A stretch of DNA of 64,000 nucleotides from Sipunculus nudus (GCA_026874595.1 CM049308.1:18536001-18600000); one strand, 5' to 3'; shown: positions 23,840 to 35,749, counted from the stretch's first letter. The notes: generated by a model not told the origin, from the letters alone. Made by a program: numbers and translations.

Positions 23840-24242
23840 AGATGTCAAACTGGCTTCTGTGGTCTACAGGTAGAACCCAGAACTCAAATCCGGGAAATCA
23901 TGAGTTCGAATTTCAGCCGGAGGTGCGTTTGGATTTATTCACGGCAGGCCCAAACCCCGGGTGAGCGCTTTGATAACTTAATCGGAACGCCATGCCCCTC
24001 GGCCGTGTTTAGCTGAAAATCGAGTGCACCTTTCAGGGGTTCCACGGTGGCATGACCCTCAAAAGCGCTTTAGTCATCGGGTCTGGTTAACACCAAGATG
24101 TAAATGATAGGATGCTTGTGTTATCGCCTTGTCACATGCGTAGTCCGAAACCGGAATGGAAACCTGCACATAAATATACATACTCAATTAAGCTGACATC
24201 TTCCACCCAAAACAAATGTTAGAAAAAGGTAAGATGTCAAAC
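23840..24242. repeat. 11-bp target-site duplication flanking the SINE
   Basis: AGATGTCAAAC occurs at 23840-23850 and again at 24232-24242, immediately bracketing the SINE body. Confidence 0.85.
23851..24231 (+). mobile_element. tRNA-derived SINE (about 381 bp)
   Basis: The head resembles a tRNA gene. A box A-like TGGTCTACAGGTAGAAC starts at 23860 and a box B-like GAGTTCGAATTTC lies at 23902-23914, 42 bases apart as in Pol III internal promoters. A unique body follows, ending in an A-rich stretch (AGAAAAAGG). Perfect 11-bp direct repeats flank it. SINEs are copied by LINE machinery and encode no protein, so the frame 23828-24016 across it is meaningless. The family name is unknown to me. Confidence 0.85.
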
Positions 24243-25483
24243 AAGCCCTCTTTTTTATGACGGAGTGGGCATGCAAGAAATAATTCTGTAAACGCAAGTA
24301 TAAAAAAGAACGCAGGAAAATCGTTTTGAGTTAGTTGTCTATAAAAAATTTTTTTTTAAATTGTTGTATCCGAACATTCATGAAACAGATGGTAGAGTTG
24401 TGAAACAGAGTTAAAATCTATCAACTTGAGGCCTACGATCACATAGCGATCGAAAGGGAATTCTCAATCGGGCCCGACTTTGGAAATTAAATCAAGGTAA
24501 GACGTGCAAATATTGGCACCTCGGTGTATTACTAATTTGGAAACGTCAGTTTAATATCTAGCCCAAATACAAGAAGAACAAGTAAAAAATATACGTATGG
24601 TGAAATCAGGTTACAAGTCTGGAAATTTTTTTATAGTTTTTTTTTAATTTTTTATCAGTTTTCTATTATCATGATGAGCTACATGTTTACTTGATTTTAT
24701 CGGGAATATAGGCCTTTGCAGGAAGCTCTTTACTCAAGGTTTACCCGGGTCCGGTGCAACAGGCAGCCATTGAAACAACATTCACGCATTCATCGCTCAA
24801 TAGCCGTGCTAATTGAGAAATCAATTTCTAATCTAGTGAAATGAAAAGGCACAGCGGGCTGCAAGCTTGAAAGAAACTCACGGAGCAACGGTTAAAAGAA
24901 ACTAGCACATCTGTATCAGCAATCACACAGATGACACACGGATAATAATAGGCGCAGTTTGCTCGAATTGTTTCTGGTGTGGGCACAAATTGAAGAAGGA
25001 GAAAGTGTAGAGAATACAAGGGCAATTCTCCAACCGGCAGAGCTGTCCCGCAGATGAACGGTCGCATTGCCCGTGATTGGCCTCCACTAGACGTAATCCC
25101 TGTAAGTATTTGGACGACACACACGGGGCGTGTGCGGTGGATCACAAAATGCTTTCTGGGGCCCCGGTGTTACTGACGGCTAGCATCTTCAGATGGCATG
25201 TGTCAACAAGCACCGTGGTGTCAGCTTGAAGCTGGATCAAAGAAGATATAACATATGAAACATTAATCATGTGCTTTCTGTGTGTGTACCTGTCACCTGA
25301 TGTGTCGCTATCAGCCGTGCATTGCTTTACGCCACCTTCATTTAACTAGTGATCTTATAAAAAATAACACAAAGTCCCCTTATGATGAGTCAAGCATGTT
25401 TGCAGAACTTGAATATCTTCATGATATAGCGTTTCAACTTTTCATTAGCAAGACTAACAAATTAATAATAACGACAGTAGGAG
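24243..25483. other. AT-rich stretch passing into an island
   Basis: About 24420-24480 and 24720-25260 are balanced in composition. The minus-strand frames there (24828-25145 and 24923-25120) overlap each other and show no domain. No repeat is recognised. Confidence 0.45.
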
Positions 25484-25663
25484 TAGCAGCAGCAGCAACA
25501 ACAACAACAACAACAATAATAATAATAGTAATAATAATAATTCTTATAGTTATTTTTTTTCATCTTCTCTTCTTCTTATTACTATTATTTTCATTAAAAT
25601 GTTATTGTTGTTGTTGTTTATTATAATTATTACTCTAATTATTATTGTTATCATTATTATTAA

Positions 25664-25704
<41 letters not shown>
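25484..25704. repeat. Trinucleotide block forming an imperfect inverted repeat
   Basis: (AGC)n, (AAC)n and (AAT)n at 25484-25540 are mirrored by (GTT)n and (ATT)n at about 25604-25704. The block can fold back on itself. The frame 25282-25626 owes its Ala, Thr and Ile runs to it. Confidence 0.92.
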
Positions 25705-25708
<4 letters not shown>

Positions 25709-26464
25709 ATTATTATTATTTGTAAATTCATCGAAAGCAAATACAGTATAAAATCAATACTTTTTTAAATGTGACGTGAACGTCACAAAACAATTAGTAA
25801 ATGTCATGTTGATAATTTTAACTACGTAAATTCATCAGAGGAATGATTAAAAACACAGAAAGTAGATATTATGGTGCAAAAACTGTCCGTCATACATACG
25901 TTTATTATTCGATGGACTGTCCAGACGAAGCTGATTTATAATATTTCATCAATATGCAAGACATTTATGTTTAATTTCTTTTAAAGCCGATTTGATTTTT
26001 TTCCAAGAAAGACATGGTCAGCTCTATTAAAGCAATATATGCTGTTTACAGATCAGTTTTAGAACATCATTTCAAGTGTGCTGTATTCTCTCAGATTTGC
26101 TATCCATTGTTTTAGCCACCAAAGATGCAGTTTTGGCCACACAAAAGAAACTTATGTAACACATCCGTTAAGAAAGGCTACATAAAATGTCTGTCTAAAA
26201 ATGCATGTGTACAATGACAAATGTTTATTTATATCAATATTTTCTTGCCAAAACAATACTCTGGTACATGGTAAACACAATTTAGATAAGTAAAAATATA
26301 TCTTTAGAGTTAAAGTATAAGAAATACACAAAAAATTGCCTGCTGTGGCAATTAGTAATTGTGCATTACAGCTTATATACTCACACATATTTAATTTATT
26401 TTATATTGAATAGGGTGCACAAGATGTGTTTTGTTCCATGCATGCATATGTCTGTATTTATAAG

Positions 26465-26537
<73 letters not shown>

Positions 26538-26640
26538 TACCGGCCTGGGGGTCCCGCTTGTCCTTGGATTATCTATATGTCTACAATGTGACAGGTCACA
26601 AATAAAGAGAAATGTATATATTTATCCTGTATCACTCTTC
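25705..26640. other. AT-rich stretch
   Basis: No gene is supported. The TA tract is listed below. Confidence 0.5.
26465..26534. repeat. (TA)n microsatellite
   Basis: About 70 bp, interrupted once by ATACAT. Confidence 0.97.
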
Positions 26641-27133
26641 ACAGCAAGAAGATAAGGAAGTAGAATTGCGCTTGATAAAGAAATAACTTCAATATTTGGA
26701 GAAACTGGTGCTTAAATTGACAGACGCTGAATGACACAGCGAGGGGAAATGCTCGCAGCTTCTTTTTCTTATTGACAGAACATTAATGCACTTTACTTTA
26801 AAGAATATGAGATTCAGCATACACTATATTGTCACATACCTCCCGGCATCATTTGATATGTTCTAATGCGCGGGAAGGATGTGTACGTCATCCGATATGG
26901 AGGGTCTGAGAAGACACAACTATTGTTTGAGAATGAAATTTTGAGTGCTGGAATGAAGTAGAACGAGTCATGGCAAACATGAAGATAGGTCTTAGACTAT
27001 AGTTGGGCGGGTGGGGGCGGGACCGGAGGTCACCTAGGGGATTTTACGTGTGTGACCAAGAGATTAGTGTCACAAGATAAGTGTCCCTTTCCACAATGCG
27101 ACTTGGGGACTCCCGTTATGCCATAGCAGCACC

Positions 27134-27298
27134 ATGGCGGTCCGACCGGAAGTGACATACATGTGCCGCTTGTGTAAACGCCAAAGTGCGCGAGGCGCCC
27201 TCGGCCTCTGCCCGAGTTTACCTATGACGCGACGCAAGCCCTCGCTTACGCCCTTGGAAATCATTATATACAATACACTTCAAAATTGTCTAACATAG
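27134..27298 (+). CDS. Short ATG frame (54 codons) with good start context, doubtful
   Basis: The frame opens ACCATGG and reads MAVRPEVTYMCRLCKRQSA, with a Cys-x2-Cys pair but no partner histidines, so no zinc finger is complete. The first half is GC-rich and the second half AT-rich, as when an exon end is overrun. I find no strong donor at the change. Chance is the likelier explanation. Confidence 0.12.
   Translation: MAVRPEVTYMCRLCKRQSARGALGLCPSLPMTRRKPSLTPLEIIIYNTLQNCLT
27145..27154 (+). promoter_or_regulatory. ETS-type site ACCGGAAGTG
   Basis: An exact match to the high-affinity ETS consensus. Function is inferred. Confidence 0.35.
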
Positions 27299-27420
27299 TC
27301 TTCGTAAACACACAGAACCGACACAAAAACCAATGAATATAGATAACAGCGACTTATTATAGCGCGCTGCGCTGTCCTTACCCTAGCCTAGCAACCGCCA
27401 TTGACAGGGGAGTGTAATTC

Positions 27421-28242
27421 TTAAACTTTTTTGAGCCCATGAAACTCGTAGGTATACTGACTTCCTTTAATCCCCTTAACGACCATTTATCAGATATCTA
27501 AGTATTAGCGGACAGCTTCCTAAAACTGAATCGTCTTAACGTTCATGTAACTTATAAACGTAAGGCGATTAGTAAGTCCCGAGACTAACTTGCATTCCGT
27601 TTTACTTAAAGGATGTTTACTCTGCATGACCAAAACAAAAGAAGTCGCATTAAGACTCCCCATACATATATAAGCCTTAGGAACTTCCCTTCTATTCAAA
27701 CCAATGGACTTTTTTTACCAACTATTCTTCCGAATGAGTCTTCTGTGTTTGCTTGGCTTTTAATGGTTAGATCAGATTGCGTTTTAGTAGACTACAGATA
27801 CAGATTGTTTGAGAAGTGCCAAAACTGCATTTAGTACTGCAAATAGGTTGATTTTATTTAATCCGCTGACATAAGTATGATCAGGTCCAGTGGAGATTAA
27901 GGTTCATAAATCTGTCATGAGTAATGATGAATAAAAATTAGCTTACAGTTGTTTGCATACTCGCTAACTGCATGCACGATTCTCCTCTTCGAATGTTTAC
28001 ATATATATGCTCAACCACACATACAACCACAATCCGCTACAAGTATAATATGACAATATATACAATATTTACATATATATGTGGACCATATATACGCCTG
28101 ACTATAAGTATATAATTTATTTTTTAGAAATATTAACATAAATTTAATAAAGCATGAATCACCTGGTCCCGATGCATTTAAAACAACTCTATGATAACCG
28201 GAAAACGCTTTCTCATATTTTATCAAACGAGTTATGAGTGAG
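27421..28242. other. AT-rich stretch
   Basis: Frames at 27613-27834 (plus) and 28011-28226 (minus) show no domain. Nothing else was found. Confidence 0.5.

Positions 28243-28296
<54 letters not shown>
28243..28296. repeat. (AT)n microsatellite
   Basis: About 54 bp without interruption. Confidence 0.97.
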
Positions 28297-28298
<2 letters not shown>

Positions 28299-28874
28299 CA
28301 TACAGAATGGTAAATTTAAAGTTTAACCACTCGTTTTATCGATCCGGGTCGATACGTAACATCCATATCGATACAATGCGCAATACGTTTTACATGCTTC
28401 ATCGAAAAAATACAACTTATATGATACATGAATACAATGTAGATCAACTTTTCTTGTTGGTCTGGAGGTAGTTTCTATAACATGATACTTGACCGGCAGG
28501 TATAATGCTGTCAGGGTGGAAAGTAAGAAAGCAAAATACATATTATTATTTAGGAAAAGACACACTGGGAAACTTCAAGCATATTCTCGAAACGTTTATC
28601 GTGTATCGCTTTTTAGCGTTTTATATGTACAATACATATATCGTATACCTGAATGGGAAGCACATAAACCCAGGCATGCAGCACTAAACTCCTCGAAAAC
28701 ATTGGTGGGTATTGCCCTGAACACGTTTGGTTTTCCATTCCCGGGCGATAAACGGGGATTTATGCGTGGTATATGGTGTGAGAAATCATGTCACCTATGT
28801 TATGATGTCTGTTAGCATTCCCTCTAAGATGAAAGACAATTTGTTTGTCTCTGTACTACAATAACCACTTGCCG

Positions 28875-29133
28875 TTAGGGAATATGTGTTTTACCAAATA
28901 AACCCGCCCAGGGCTTTGTTGAACCTGAGATGTCTTTAAGGTTGCTTTTCAGGACACTGCAGAAGGCAGCGTCAGTGTTTAACACCGATCTACTTAAGAA
29001 CGCTTTCAAGGAGATTTGTTCAAGATAAGTATTTGCGTTGAATTTGAGTTCCACTTCAGCGATTTGATGTCTTTTTTTACAGTCAGAATCTATCACCCGA
29101 AATATGACATGATACAACACGTAAATACATAAG

Positions 29134-29138
<5 letters not shown>
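28875..29138 (-). CDS. Unrecognised ATG open frame, 87 codons, doubtful
   Basis: A true ATG (complement of 29136-29138) opens the frame and the stop is the complement of 28875-28877. The composition is more protein-like than other frames (HQIAEVELKFNANTYLEQIS in the middle). There is no domain, and the hydrophobic start is too short for a confident signal peptide. No splice context stands out. It could be chance in a balanced-composition segment. Confidence 0.18.

Positions 29139-29176
<38 letters not shown>
29137..29176. repeat. (AT)n microsatellite
   Basis: About 40 bp without interruption, adjoining the start of the minus-strand frame above. Confidence 0.97.
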
Positions 29177-29178
<2 letters not shown>

Positions 29179-29930
29179 TGTAAGAGAAAAATATGCTATG
29201 AGAGACAAATTCCAAGTCTCGTCATGGATTTAATACTTATATATCAGGAAGTATAAATGCAGTAGATATATTGAACTTAATCATGTATTTGTGACCTGTT
29301 TGAGGACCCTATATGTGTATTATATTCGCATTTGTCGCCATATGTATTTATTCAAAGCTCTTGGCAGACAGCCATGCTATGCATGGTTGACTGGGGGATC
29401 AGGTTTAGTAAACAGGTTCTTTTTTGGGCACTTCAGGTGGAAAGGGGACGAAACAAGATCAAATATTGTGCTTTGACTCTCATAGGCAAAAGGTAAAATA
29501 GCATAATTATAAATGTATCCAATGTGTTCCAGCCTTTACGGGTTAGTGGACCCGGGGTGGGGGTGAATGGATTACCTGCCGTGCTATATATGCATGTTAG
29601 CAGCTCCATAGTCAAATATAGCGAGACGCGATTGTATACAACAATACACAGGAAAAATCTTTGTGCACACTTTTTTATAACATAAACCCGCTCAGGTGCG
29701 CATGTGGCAAATACAACATCTATTCACCACGTTGCACCGTGGCAGTTTACAATGAAACTATGTTGTATGTCTGAGCCAACCCTTTTTTTCTGCCAGACAG
29801 CACAAACATATGACTTATAATGGGTGGGATGGCGGTAAAGATAAGTCAACAGGGCCCATGTTTTGATTCGGGCCGTCTTTGTCTCTTTACTCAATGAGAA
29901 TAAGAAACCGGCCATTGGGATGTCAGTGCA

Positions 29931-30720
29931 TGCATGCGTTAATAACTGACTCTAAACACGCTAAGCTAGAGTTCTTAAGTGGAAAAGGAGATGGTCGGAC
30001 AAGACTTTCCTTGTTAAATTGCCTCCAGGACAATCGAGAAGTGTTTAAAAGTTAGATTGACTATAACTAGATCTGAAAGTGAAGTGAATTGGAATAGCTA
30101 GGTATCAATGGTTCTTATATATTGCGTATTCTTTGGGGATAACAGCTTAACAATGGTACTATAGAAAACTGTGTGGTTTATGCACTAGTCAGTATGGTAA
30201 CAAACACCATTATTAAGGTACTAGAAAAGTGTGTGGTTTATACACGGGTCTGTATGGTAACAACTCCCAAAGGCTACTTGGTCGCCTTGACGACCCTCTT
30301 CCTTATCCTCATCTGGTGCTTTGAGTCAAATATCAGTAGTTGAGGGCTTTTCTCGATAAGTCTCTAACTGGGGTGGCTAAATTAGTCAGCAGGGTATTTG
30401 TTTGTTATTATGATGATACTCCGTACACCAATGTAGTGTACCTAAGGCGATTTGTTTAGGCTGCTTCCAGAAGGCACGAGGGCCCTAGCCGGAGCATCCG
30501 ACCGGAAGACGAGAGGTCAGGTACGTTCAGGCGAGTAAAATGCTCTCTGATTGGTCGAAAATGGAAAGTTAAATGCTTTGTCGTTTTCTAAAATCTTCTC
30601 GCATGCTGGAATGAACCGTAAAGGGTTAAATCCGGAAATAATTTGTCTTCAAAGGCGAAAGTTCACAATCGAGTAAACAGGACGTATATCATTGGATCTC
30701 GTGCAGAATGTTAAACCCGC
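29931..30720. other. Island with duplicated RUNX-like words and an RFX-like word
   Basis: Balanced composition and no open frame above 60 codons. It contains a 60-bp imperfect duplication with TGTGGTTT and the word TTGGTCGCCTTGACGAC (30281-30297), nearly repeated at 48371-48387. A good candidate for a conserved non-coding element. Confidence 0.45.
30152..30266. repeat. Imperfect tandem duplication, about 60 bp
   Basis: Unit 1 (about 30152-30206) and unit 2 (about 30214-30266) share GTGTGGTTTA and GTATGGTAACAA at exactly 60-bp spacing, with a 2-base gap earlier in the unit. Each carries TGTGGTTT (30172-30179 and 30232-30239), which fits the RUNX consensus. Confidence 0.85.
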
Positions 30721-31640
30721 ATTTCTATATTCCTTAAATATTCAATTTATATTAGTGAATTAACTATTATTTATGATGTAGATATTTATTTAACAATAAG
30801 TATTTCAGTACACTGAAATGGAATAAAAATTACCCCTTTGCTATATAACGTATGTTTTCTCCTGCATGCATCATTACTAGGTATACATTATGTAAAAGGG
30901 CCATATATTAGTAAAATATGACGTGTTATATCTATCTTATATATAAGTAAATAATAGTCATATGTCCGTGCCATCAAGACACCTGTACAAGCGTATTGAG
31001 CAACCCTTAATTGCACGATTGCTAAGACAAGTGGGTTACATCAAATAAACAGTTTTTTTATTTCTAATTTAAAAACGGGAGTCCTGTATACATATAGGAT
31101 TTCAAACCATATCCCAAATTTTAACGCACATATTGAAAAATTATGGAAAGTAAGACGGTTATAATTATTTTGTACTTATTATTTCGTAACAAATTCGAAA
31201 AAGACTGTTTTTTTTATTAAAATAAAATAAAGATTACACCAGATTAATGACGTCATGAATGATATACACATGTCATATATAAATCAGAGATATGAATGGC
31301 TTGTCAATATAAATAACTTTAGGTGTGTCAATACTTCATTACGAAAAACCTTTTTAATATAGATGACTGATCTTCTAGACTGGTTATCATGTCTTTTTTT
31401 GCTTAAGTGTAGATATTTAAAGGAAGGTATTTCCCCTATAAGTATAAAAAAAGGTGTAATCAAGGATCGTAATAAGGATATATTGATATACATGTATATG
31501 TGTGTGTGCGTATTTCGTATATGTATTCATGTATTTTATATGTGTATGTACCTTTATACATTTATTTTAATTACTCACACACACACATATATATAAGATA
31601 TATGAGACAGAGATAGAGAGAAAGATGGAGAGAGAGAGAG
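30721..31640. other. AT-rich stretch
   Basis: No gene. TG- and CA-rich runs lie at about 31496-31590, followed by GAGA-type repeats to 31642. Confidence 0.5.
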
Positions 31641-32000
31641 AATGCTGTAACCAGGTGCAATTGATTGGCTCCGTTAACCAGAAATACTCGGGGACTCGGA
31701 AACCACAGGAATCGGACAATAACCTGGGAAAAACATCCGCTCATCTTGTTGGCATTCTGTGTCGTGTTCGCCTTCTCGCCTCCCAATGCTGGGCCTTCCC
31801 GAGGTATTGTGTAACGTTAGATTCTCGTGAAATCTGACGTACAAAAGATTACCTGCGGGGGCCGTGGATGAGTCCTCCCTGGAAGTTTCTTCCCAGTTCG
31901 ACCGCTCAGTTCCCTCCCCAGGAATTATTCAACCTTGCCCCTGTGATTAAACACTCACAAACGCTACATAGGTCCCGTTCATGCCAGCGTGCAATGTCGT
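31641..32000. other. Small island
   Basis: Balanced composition. The frames 31625-31837 (plus) and 31571-31786 (minus) overlap and neither is recognisable. Function is unknown. Confidence 0.4.
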
Positions 32001-32485
32001 AACAATAATACCCTCTCTTTTTCTTATTCACCCTTTATCGACCTATAATTGTATGTATTCTGTAAACCTTACCACATAAAGTCTACCCCATCTTTGAACT
32101 CTTTATAACTCCATAAACTTCTTTCTGCTCAGTTCTTCCGACTATTTGGGTATGCATGTACAATTTCAAGCGATGGATGAAACAGGCATGTGGAAAAAGA
32201 TGTAAATTGCAAAATATACATTCCATAGAATCATTATTAAGACATTATTATCTGTTCTTTATTTTAAAGTCAGTCTGAGATTTATGTATGGATACAGTTC
32301 TCTATACTGGAGTTTGCGGTTAGTATGTGTAGTAACACTTGTGTCACTTGATTTCTCAATGTTTGATATGTTTGTAAATATGTATTCAAAAATACATAAT
32401 TATTTCTTGGGATTAATACTTATTCGTGCATGCACTCTTTTTCTATATTAATAGGCATATTATATATATAATTATATATATATAT

Positions 32486-32518
<33 letters not shown>

Positions 32519-33000
32519 AACATGTATATTTTTTGTTGGGTAACGTTCATTAAGGGCTCATGCGGCGTATATATGCATTTTCCAAGTCTCTTGATAAGCC
32601 TGTGGCTTGCAGAGGATTTTAAATATGATCTACATATGATTTTGAATATGATTAACAAAATGTCTTCCTACCAAATTATTCAGCTCAATGTTATGTATGC
32701 GAAACCAGACAATCTTTCATATGTTTGTCCTATCTTTTATGTTAAAACAAAAGTCAAAATTGCAGCTAAAACAAATAGTTTCATCTTTGTCAATTTATGT
32801 ACCATATATGTTAACAATTAAAGATATAGTATACAGTGCATTCATATGACGCTTTAACATATGTTAACATAAGTTATATTTGTTTAAACATATACAAGTA
32901 TTCTCATTTGAAAACTAATTCCCAAGCGTCTTAAGTATATAAAATAACATAGCATTGGACTTGAATTATAATAATACATGGATAGCGGGCATACATTTCT
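32001..33000. other. AT-rich stretch
   Basis: The frame 32426-32821 runs through the TA tract and then AT-rich sequence and has no domain. No gene. Confidence 0.5.
32459..32519. repeat. Interrupted (TA)n
   Basis: Three TA runs separated by single A insertions. Confidence 0.96.
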
Positions 33001-33182
33001 TACACGGGGTCTTTTATCAGGAGGAAGTCAGTTAATGAAGGAAGAAGAGGGGTGCATTATGGTAAAGGGGAGGGCGTTCCCCTTTTATTGACCCTTACAA
33101 AGTCAGACGATGGGTGTAAACTGGGCGTTTCGACGGAAGTCACTTTGAGCGGGGCGGTACGGCATGTTACGTGCACAGAGCA

Positions 33183-33193
33183 AAGATGGCGGC
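33183..33193 (+). promoter_or_regulatory. YY1-type site AAGATGGCGGC
   Basis: Matches the extended YY1 motif that in many animals lies near transcription starts and overlaps the start codon. Here the ATG opens only 22 codons with no donor, so a coding role is unlikely. Confidence 0.4.
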
Positions 33194-33262
33194 GCTGTTG
33201 CTCGTTGATTGCCGATTTCTACATAGACTGGCTCCCTGCCGCTTTAATTGAAGGTTCGCCTC

Positions 33263-33415
33263 TCACTGCTCTGTGGGGCGTGAGTAGAACCCGTGCAGGT
33301 GTGTAGGGAGAGAGGCTGCATTCATCCGGAACAAAGCACCATTCAATTCCCTCTCCGTATCTGCCGTAACTTGGTCGGTTTTTGCTGGAGCTTGCGTCCT
33401 TCTCTTCATCGTCAT
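33263..33415 (-). CDS. Short ATG frame, 50 codons, doubtful
   Basis: Read from the ATG at the complement of 33413-33415 it gives MTMKRRTQAPAKTDQVTADT and continues 30 residues. The composition is hydrophilic and plausible for protein, but there is no domain and the frame overlaps an unrelated plus-strand frame only at its end. It might be a small exon or chance. Confidence 0.12.
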   Translation of the reverse strand: MTMKRRTQAPAKTDQVTADTERELNGALFRMNAASLPTHLHGFYSRPTEQ

Positions 33416-33830
33416 AACCTGATGTAAGGTGCTATGACAGAAAGTTACATCGCATACACTTGAAGCATGACAAGTTTTAGTCACGAGTACCTGTCAATTA
33501 AATGAGAAGCGCTGCGATATTTTTGCGAGCTCTATTCGATTTTTCAGTTCACTTGTCCTTGGGAATACGGGCGCTTCCCCCAGCCAATATTTCCTTCTTT
33601 GCATGTTTATGTCTTTTGTAGGACATTTTTGAAGCTACACAATCGATTAGTTTTTCTATCTTTCTACATCTGCCCTTTCATTTGATTGCATCTCGCGGTG
33701 TCTATTAAGGCATGACAGAACAACGTCCTCACCGAACCCTTCATTCTTCTCATGGACGAATCGCTTTGTTGAACTTTTAAAGAACACTTTTTACTATACA
33801 AACTGATAAATTAACTGATAGGTCGACCAT

Positions 33831-34490
33831 TTTATGTCTTTGTTATTTCATTAATAGTTTTCCTCTCTTTAAAAGGTTTAGGTTCAGGTCACATGTTGTG
33901 TTGATGTAAATTGAGTGCCTTATACTGCCATGTGAATTTAAATAAAATATATATATATATATATTGCTAATATGGTTTATAAAAAAATCCACCATGAAAT
34001 ACCATTAGTTGCATTACCATCGAGACATCTGGTTGCGATAACTACCTTGGTTATACTGGATATTTTATTATCAAAATAACGATTGTAGAGTTGATTATGA
34101 AACCACATTCATAACGTATTTTTGTATTTGCGGATTGTGAAACCATGACACTGGGAGATTCGAAATCGTTATTTTGATGATGTGAAAACTTATGTGAAAG
34201 AAAATCAATACATGTTATTGATGCAATTGAATTAATATATCATGACATATATATATTATGTGCGAATAATTTAAATTTAATAAGTACATTTGTTGTGTAT
34301 CAATGTAGCATGTTGCAGTATTTATTTTTTACAGTCATCGCTGCTCTGTGAATATATAAAATACATCTCAAGCAGGAACAAAGAAATCCCGGTCCATGCT
34401 AAATTACAAAAAAACAAAAAACAAAAAGATGGATCCAATAAAACTCAGCATTATTTATATTTGTAAAGCCTCAGGTGTTATTTATCAAAG
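33831..34490. other. AT-rich stretch
   Basis: No gene. A short TA tract lies at 33947-33964. Confidence 0.5.
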
Positions 34491-35220
34491 TATTAAGGTG
34501 GTGGCGGATTTGCGGTCCGGATGCCCGAGATATTTAAAGAATAAAAATATACTGACTGCGGAGTACCGGTAGTGACGCAGATGCAGTGTGATCTGCCAAT
34601 TACCCCATGTACCAATTTCTGCGGACTTTCACACCTGAGACAGACATAAATCCACCAGTAATCATTACCTCATAGGAAATTAATTAGATTAGAGGGTGGC
34701 TTGTGCCTGGTGCGTAATTACGGTGCGGCATCTGGTCCGTGCCGTGACCTCAATCAAAGTCGTGTCGTGTGATGCGGGGATGCAACATGAAATACATTGA
34801 TTGGGGGCTTGTGCCGATCCCAGGGCGGACAGCGCACCATGCCGCTGTATTATACGGACGTGTCAATTTGTTTTTCAAGACAAAACATAGGAGAAAGTGG
34901 CATGGATGCCAGTCCGTGTGTTCCCGCAGTGGGGCAGGTTAATTTACAATCAGTTCCTAATGAAACGACCAAAGTCCCGGTGTCACCTCCCGACAGTCCC
35001 ATCACCGGTTTGCAGATTTCCCGAGGTGGAAGCATATGTTTCTGGTGTGATGACCGTTCAAGACACCACGGGTACCAGCAGCCTCCCGCCGTGTCATCGC
35101 AAGACTGTTTGTTAAGATCAGAACGAGGCCAAGACCTGAACACTGAATTTCGCTAACGAACAAGATCGTTAGCAGTGACCGAGAACAGATGCGAACTCAC
35201 GGGCATATGTTCCCAAACAA
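34491..35220. other. Balanced-composition island
   Basis: TAATTAGATTAGAG and GTAATTACGG (near 34680-34725) give homeodomain cores. The right half holds the open frame listed next. The whole block looks like an element under constraint or a fragment of a gene. Confidence 0.45.
34839..35156 (+). CDS. Unrecognised ATG open frame, 105 codons, uncertain
   Basis: The frame starts GCACCATGC and includes VPNETTKVPVSPPDSPITG (residues about 46-64), with a proline/serine-rich centre and a charged end (LLRSERGQDLNTEFR). There is no signal peptide, membrane segment or known domain. A donor-like GCAG/GTTAAT occurs at about 34938, so only the first 33 codons might be exonic. A 97-codon minus-strand frame covers the same bases, which lowers its significance. 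It is the most protein-like frame above 100 codons here, yet unproven. Confidence 0.22.
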   Translation: MPLYYTDVSICFSRQNIGESGMDASPCVPAVGQVNLQSVPNETTKVPVSPPDSPITGLQISRGGSICFWCDDRSRHHGYQQPPAVSSQDCLLRSERGQDLNTEFR

Positions 35221-35749
35221 TTTCTCTGTAAACATAAATTCGCATTAGTTTCGCTTTGCTTCTTTGGCTTTCTCAAAATGCAAATACATTCATACATTAT
35301 ACATTTTTGTTTTCCTTTCCGTTTCTTCTTATCTCTTCTTTTCATTTAGCATTGGAAATTTACTGCTCTTCATTAATTCATTAAGTAAATATTACATAAA
35401 ATGGATAATATAACCTACTTAAAGCGAAATTAATGACAGAAAATCATCTGGCGGTATTTTTTTTCCGTATTATTGATTCGCGTCATTTATATTTCTGCAG
35501 ATTAAATCCTTGTAATTGTTTTGTTGATATATCAACAGATTTTCACGTTGTGCTGGTAAACCGCACCTCGACACTTCAATTTTCTAAAATTATCTATGTG
35601 AAACAGGTAATTGCTGTAATTTGGTTTCATATAGCAAATCCATTTAATTTATTTAACTTTTGATTTTTGGGTGAATGATAGATATAAACCGTTTAATTTA
35701 ATGTGTGCATTAGTATAATGGTAATAGGGACCCAGTACCAGTCTTTACA

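Larger units (their letters stand above)
26641..27420. other. Island with E2F-, ETS- and Kozak-like words
   Basis: Balanced to GC-rich. GCGCGGGAA (E2F type) lies near 26870, and ACCGGAAGTG (ETS type) at 27145-27154 within a short ATG frame. The minus-strand frame 27070-27273 covers the same bases. It could be a promoter or an enhancer. Confidence 0.4.
28297..29930. other. Mixed stretch with weak frames
   Basis: AT-rich parts alternate with more balanced parts (about 28640-29100 and 29380-29620). The plus frame 28489-28815 starts on TTG. The minus frame at 28875-29138 is listed separately. A TATGCATGG word lies near 29374. Confidence 0.45.
33001..33830. other. GC-richer island with YY1-type word
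   Basis: Balanced to GC-rich from 33040 to about 33480. It holds a plus frame (33052-33306) and a minus frame (33263-33484) without recognised domains. The plus strand has AAGATGGCGGC and inverted AAAGGGGAG/CCCCTTTT words near 33063-33088. A promoter or enhancer is possible. Confidence 0.4.

Noticed and set aside
23860-23920. Functional tRNA gene
   Set aside because: The anticodon arm and acceptor pairing are not formed, and the sequence continues as a SINE body with target-site duplication.
24828-25145. 105-codon minus-strand frame
   Set aside because: GTG start, many Cys and hydrophobic residues without a pattern, overlapped by another frame.
28489-28815. 108-codon plus-strand frame
   Set aside because: TTG start, first half AT-driven, no splice sites supporting an exon.
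34850-35143. 97-codon minus-strand frame
   Set aside because: Mirror of the plus-strand frame, no domain, non-ATG start. One strand at most could be coding.
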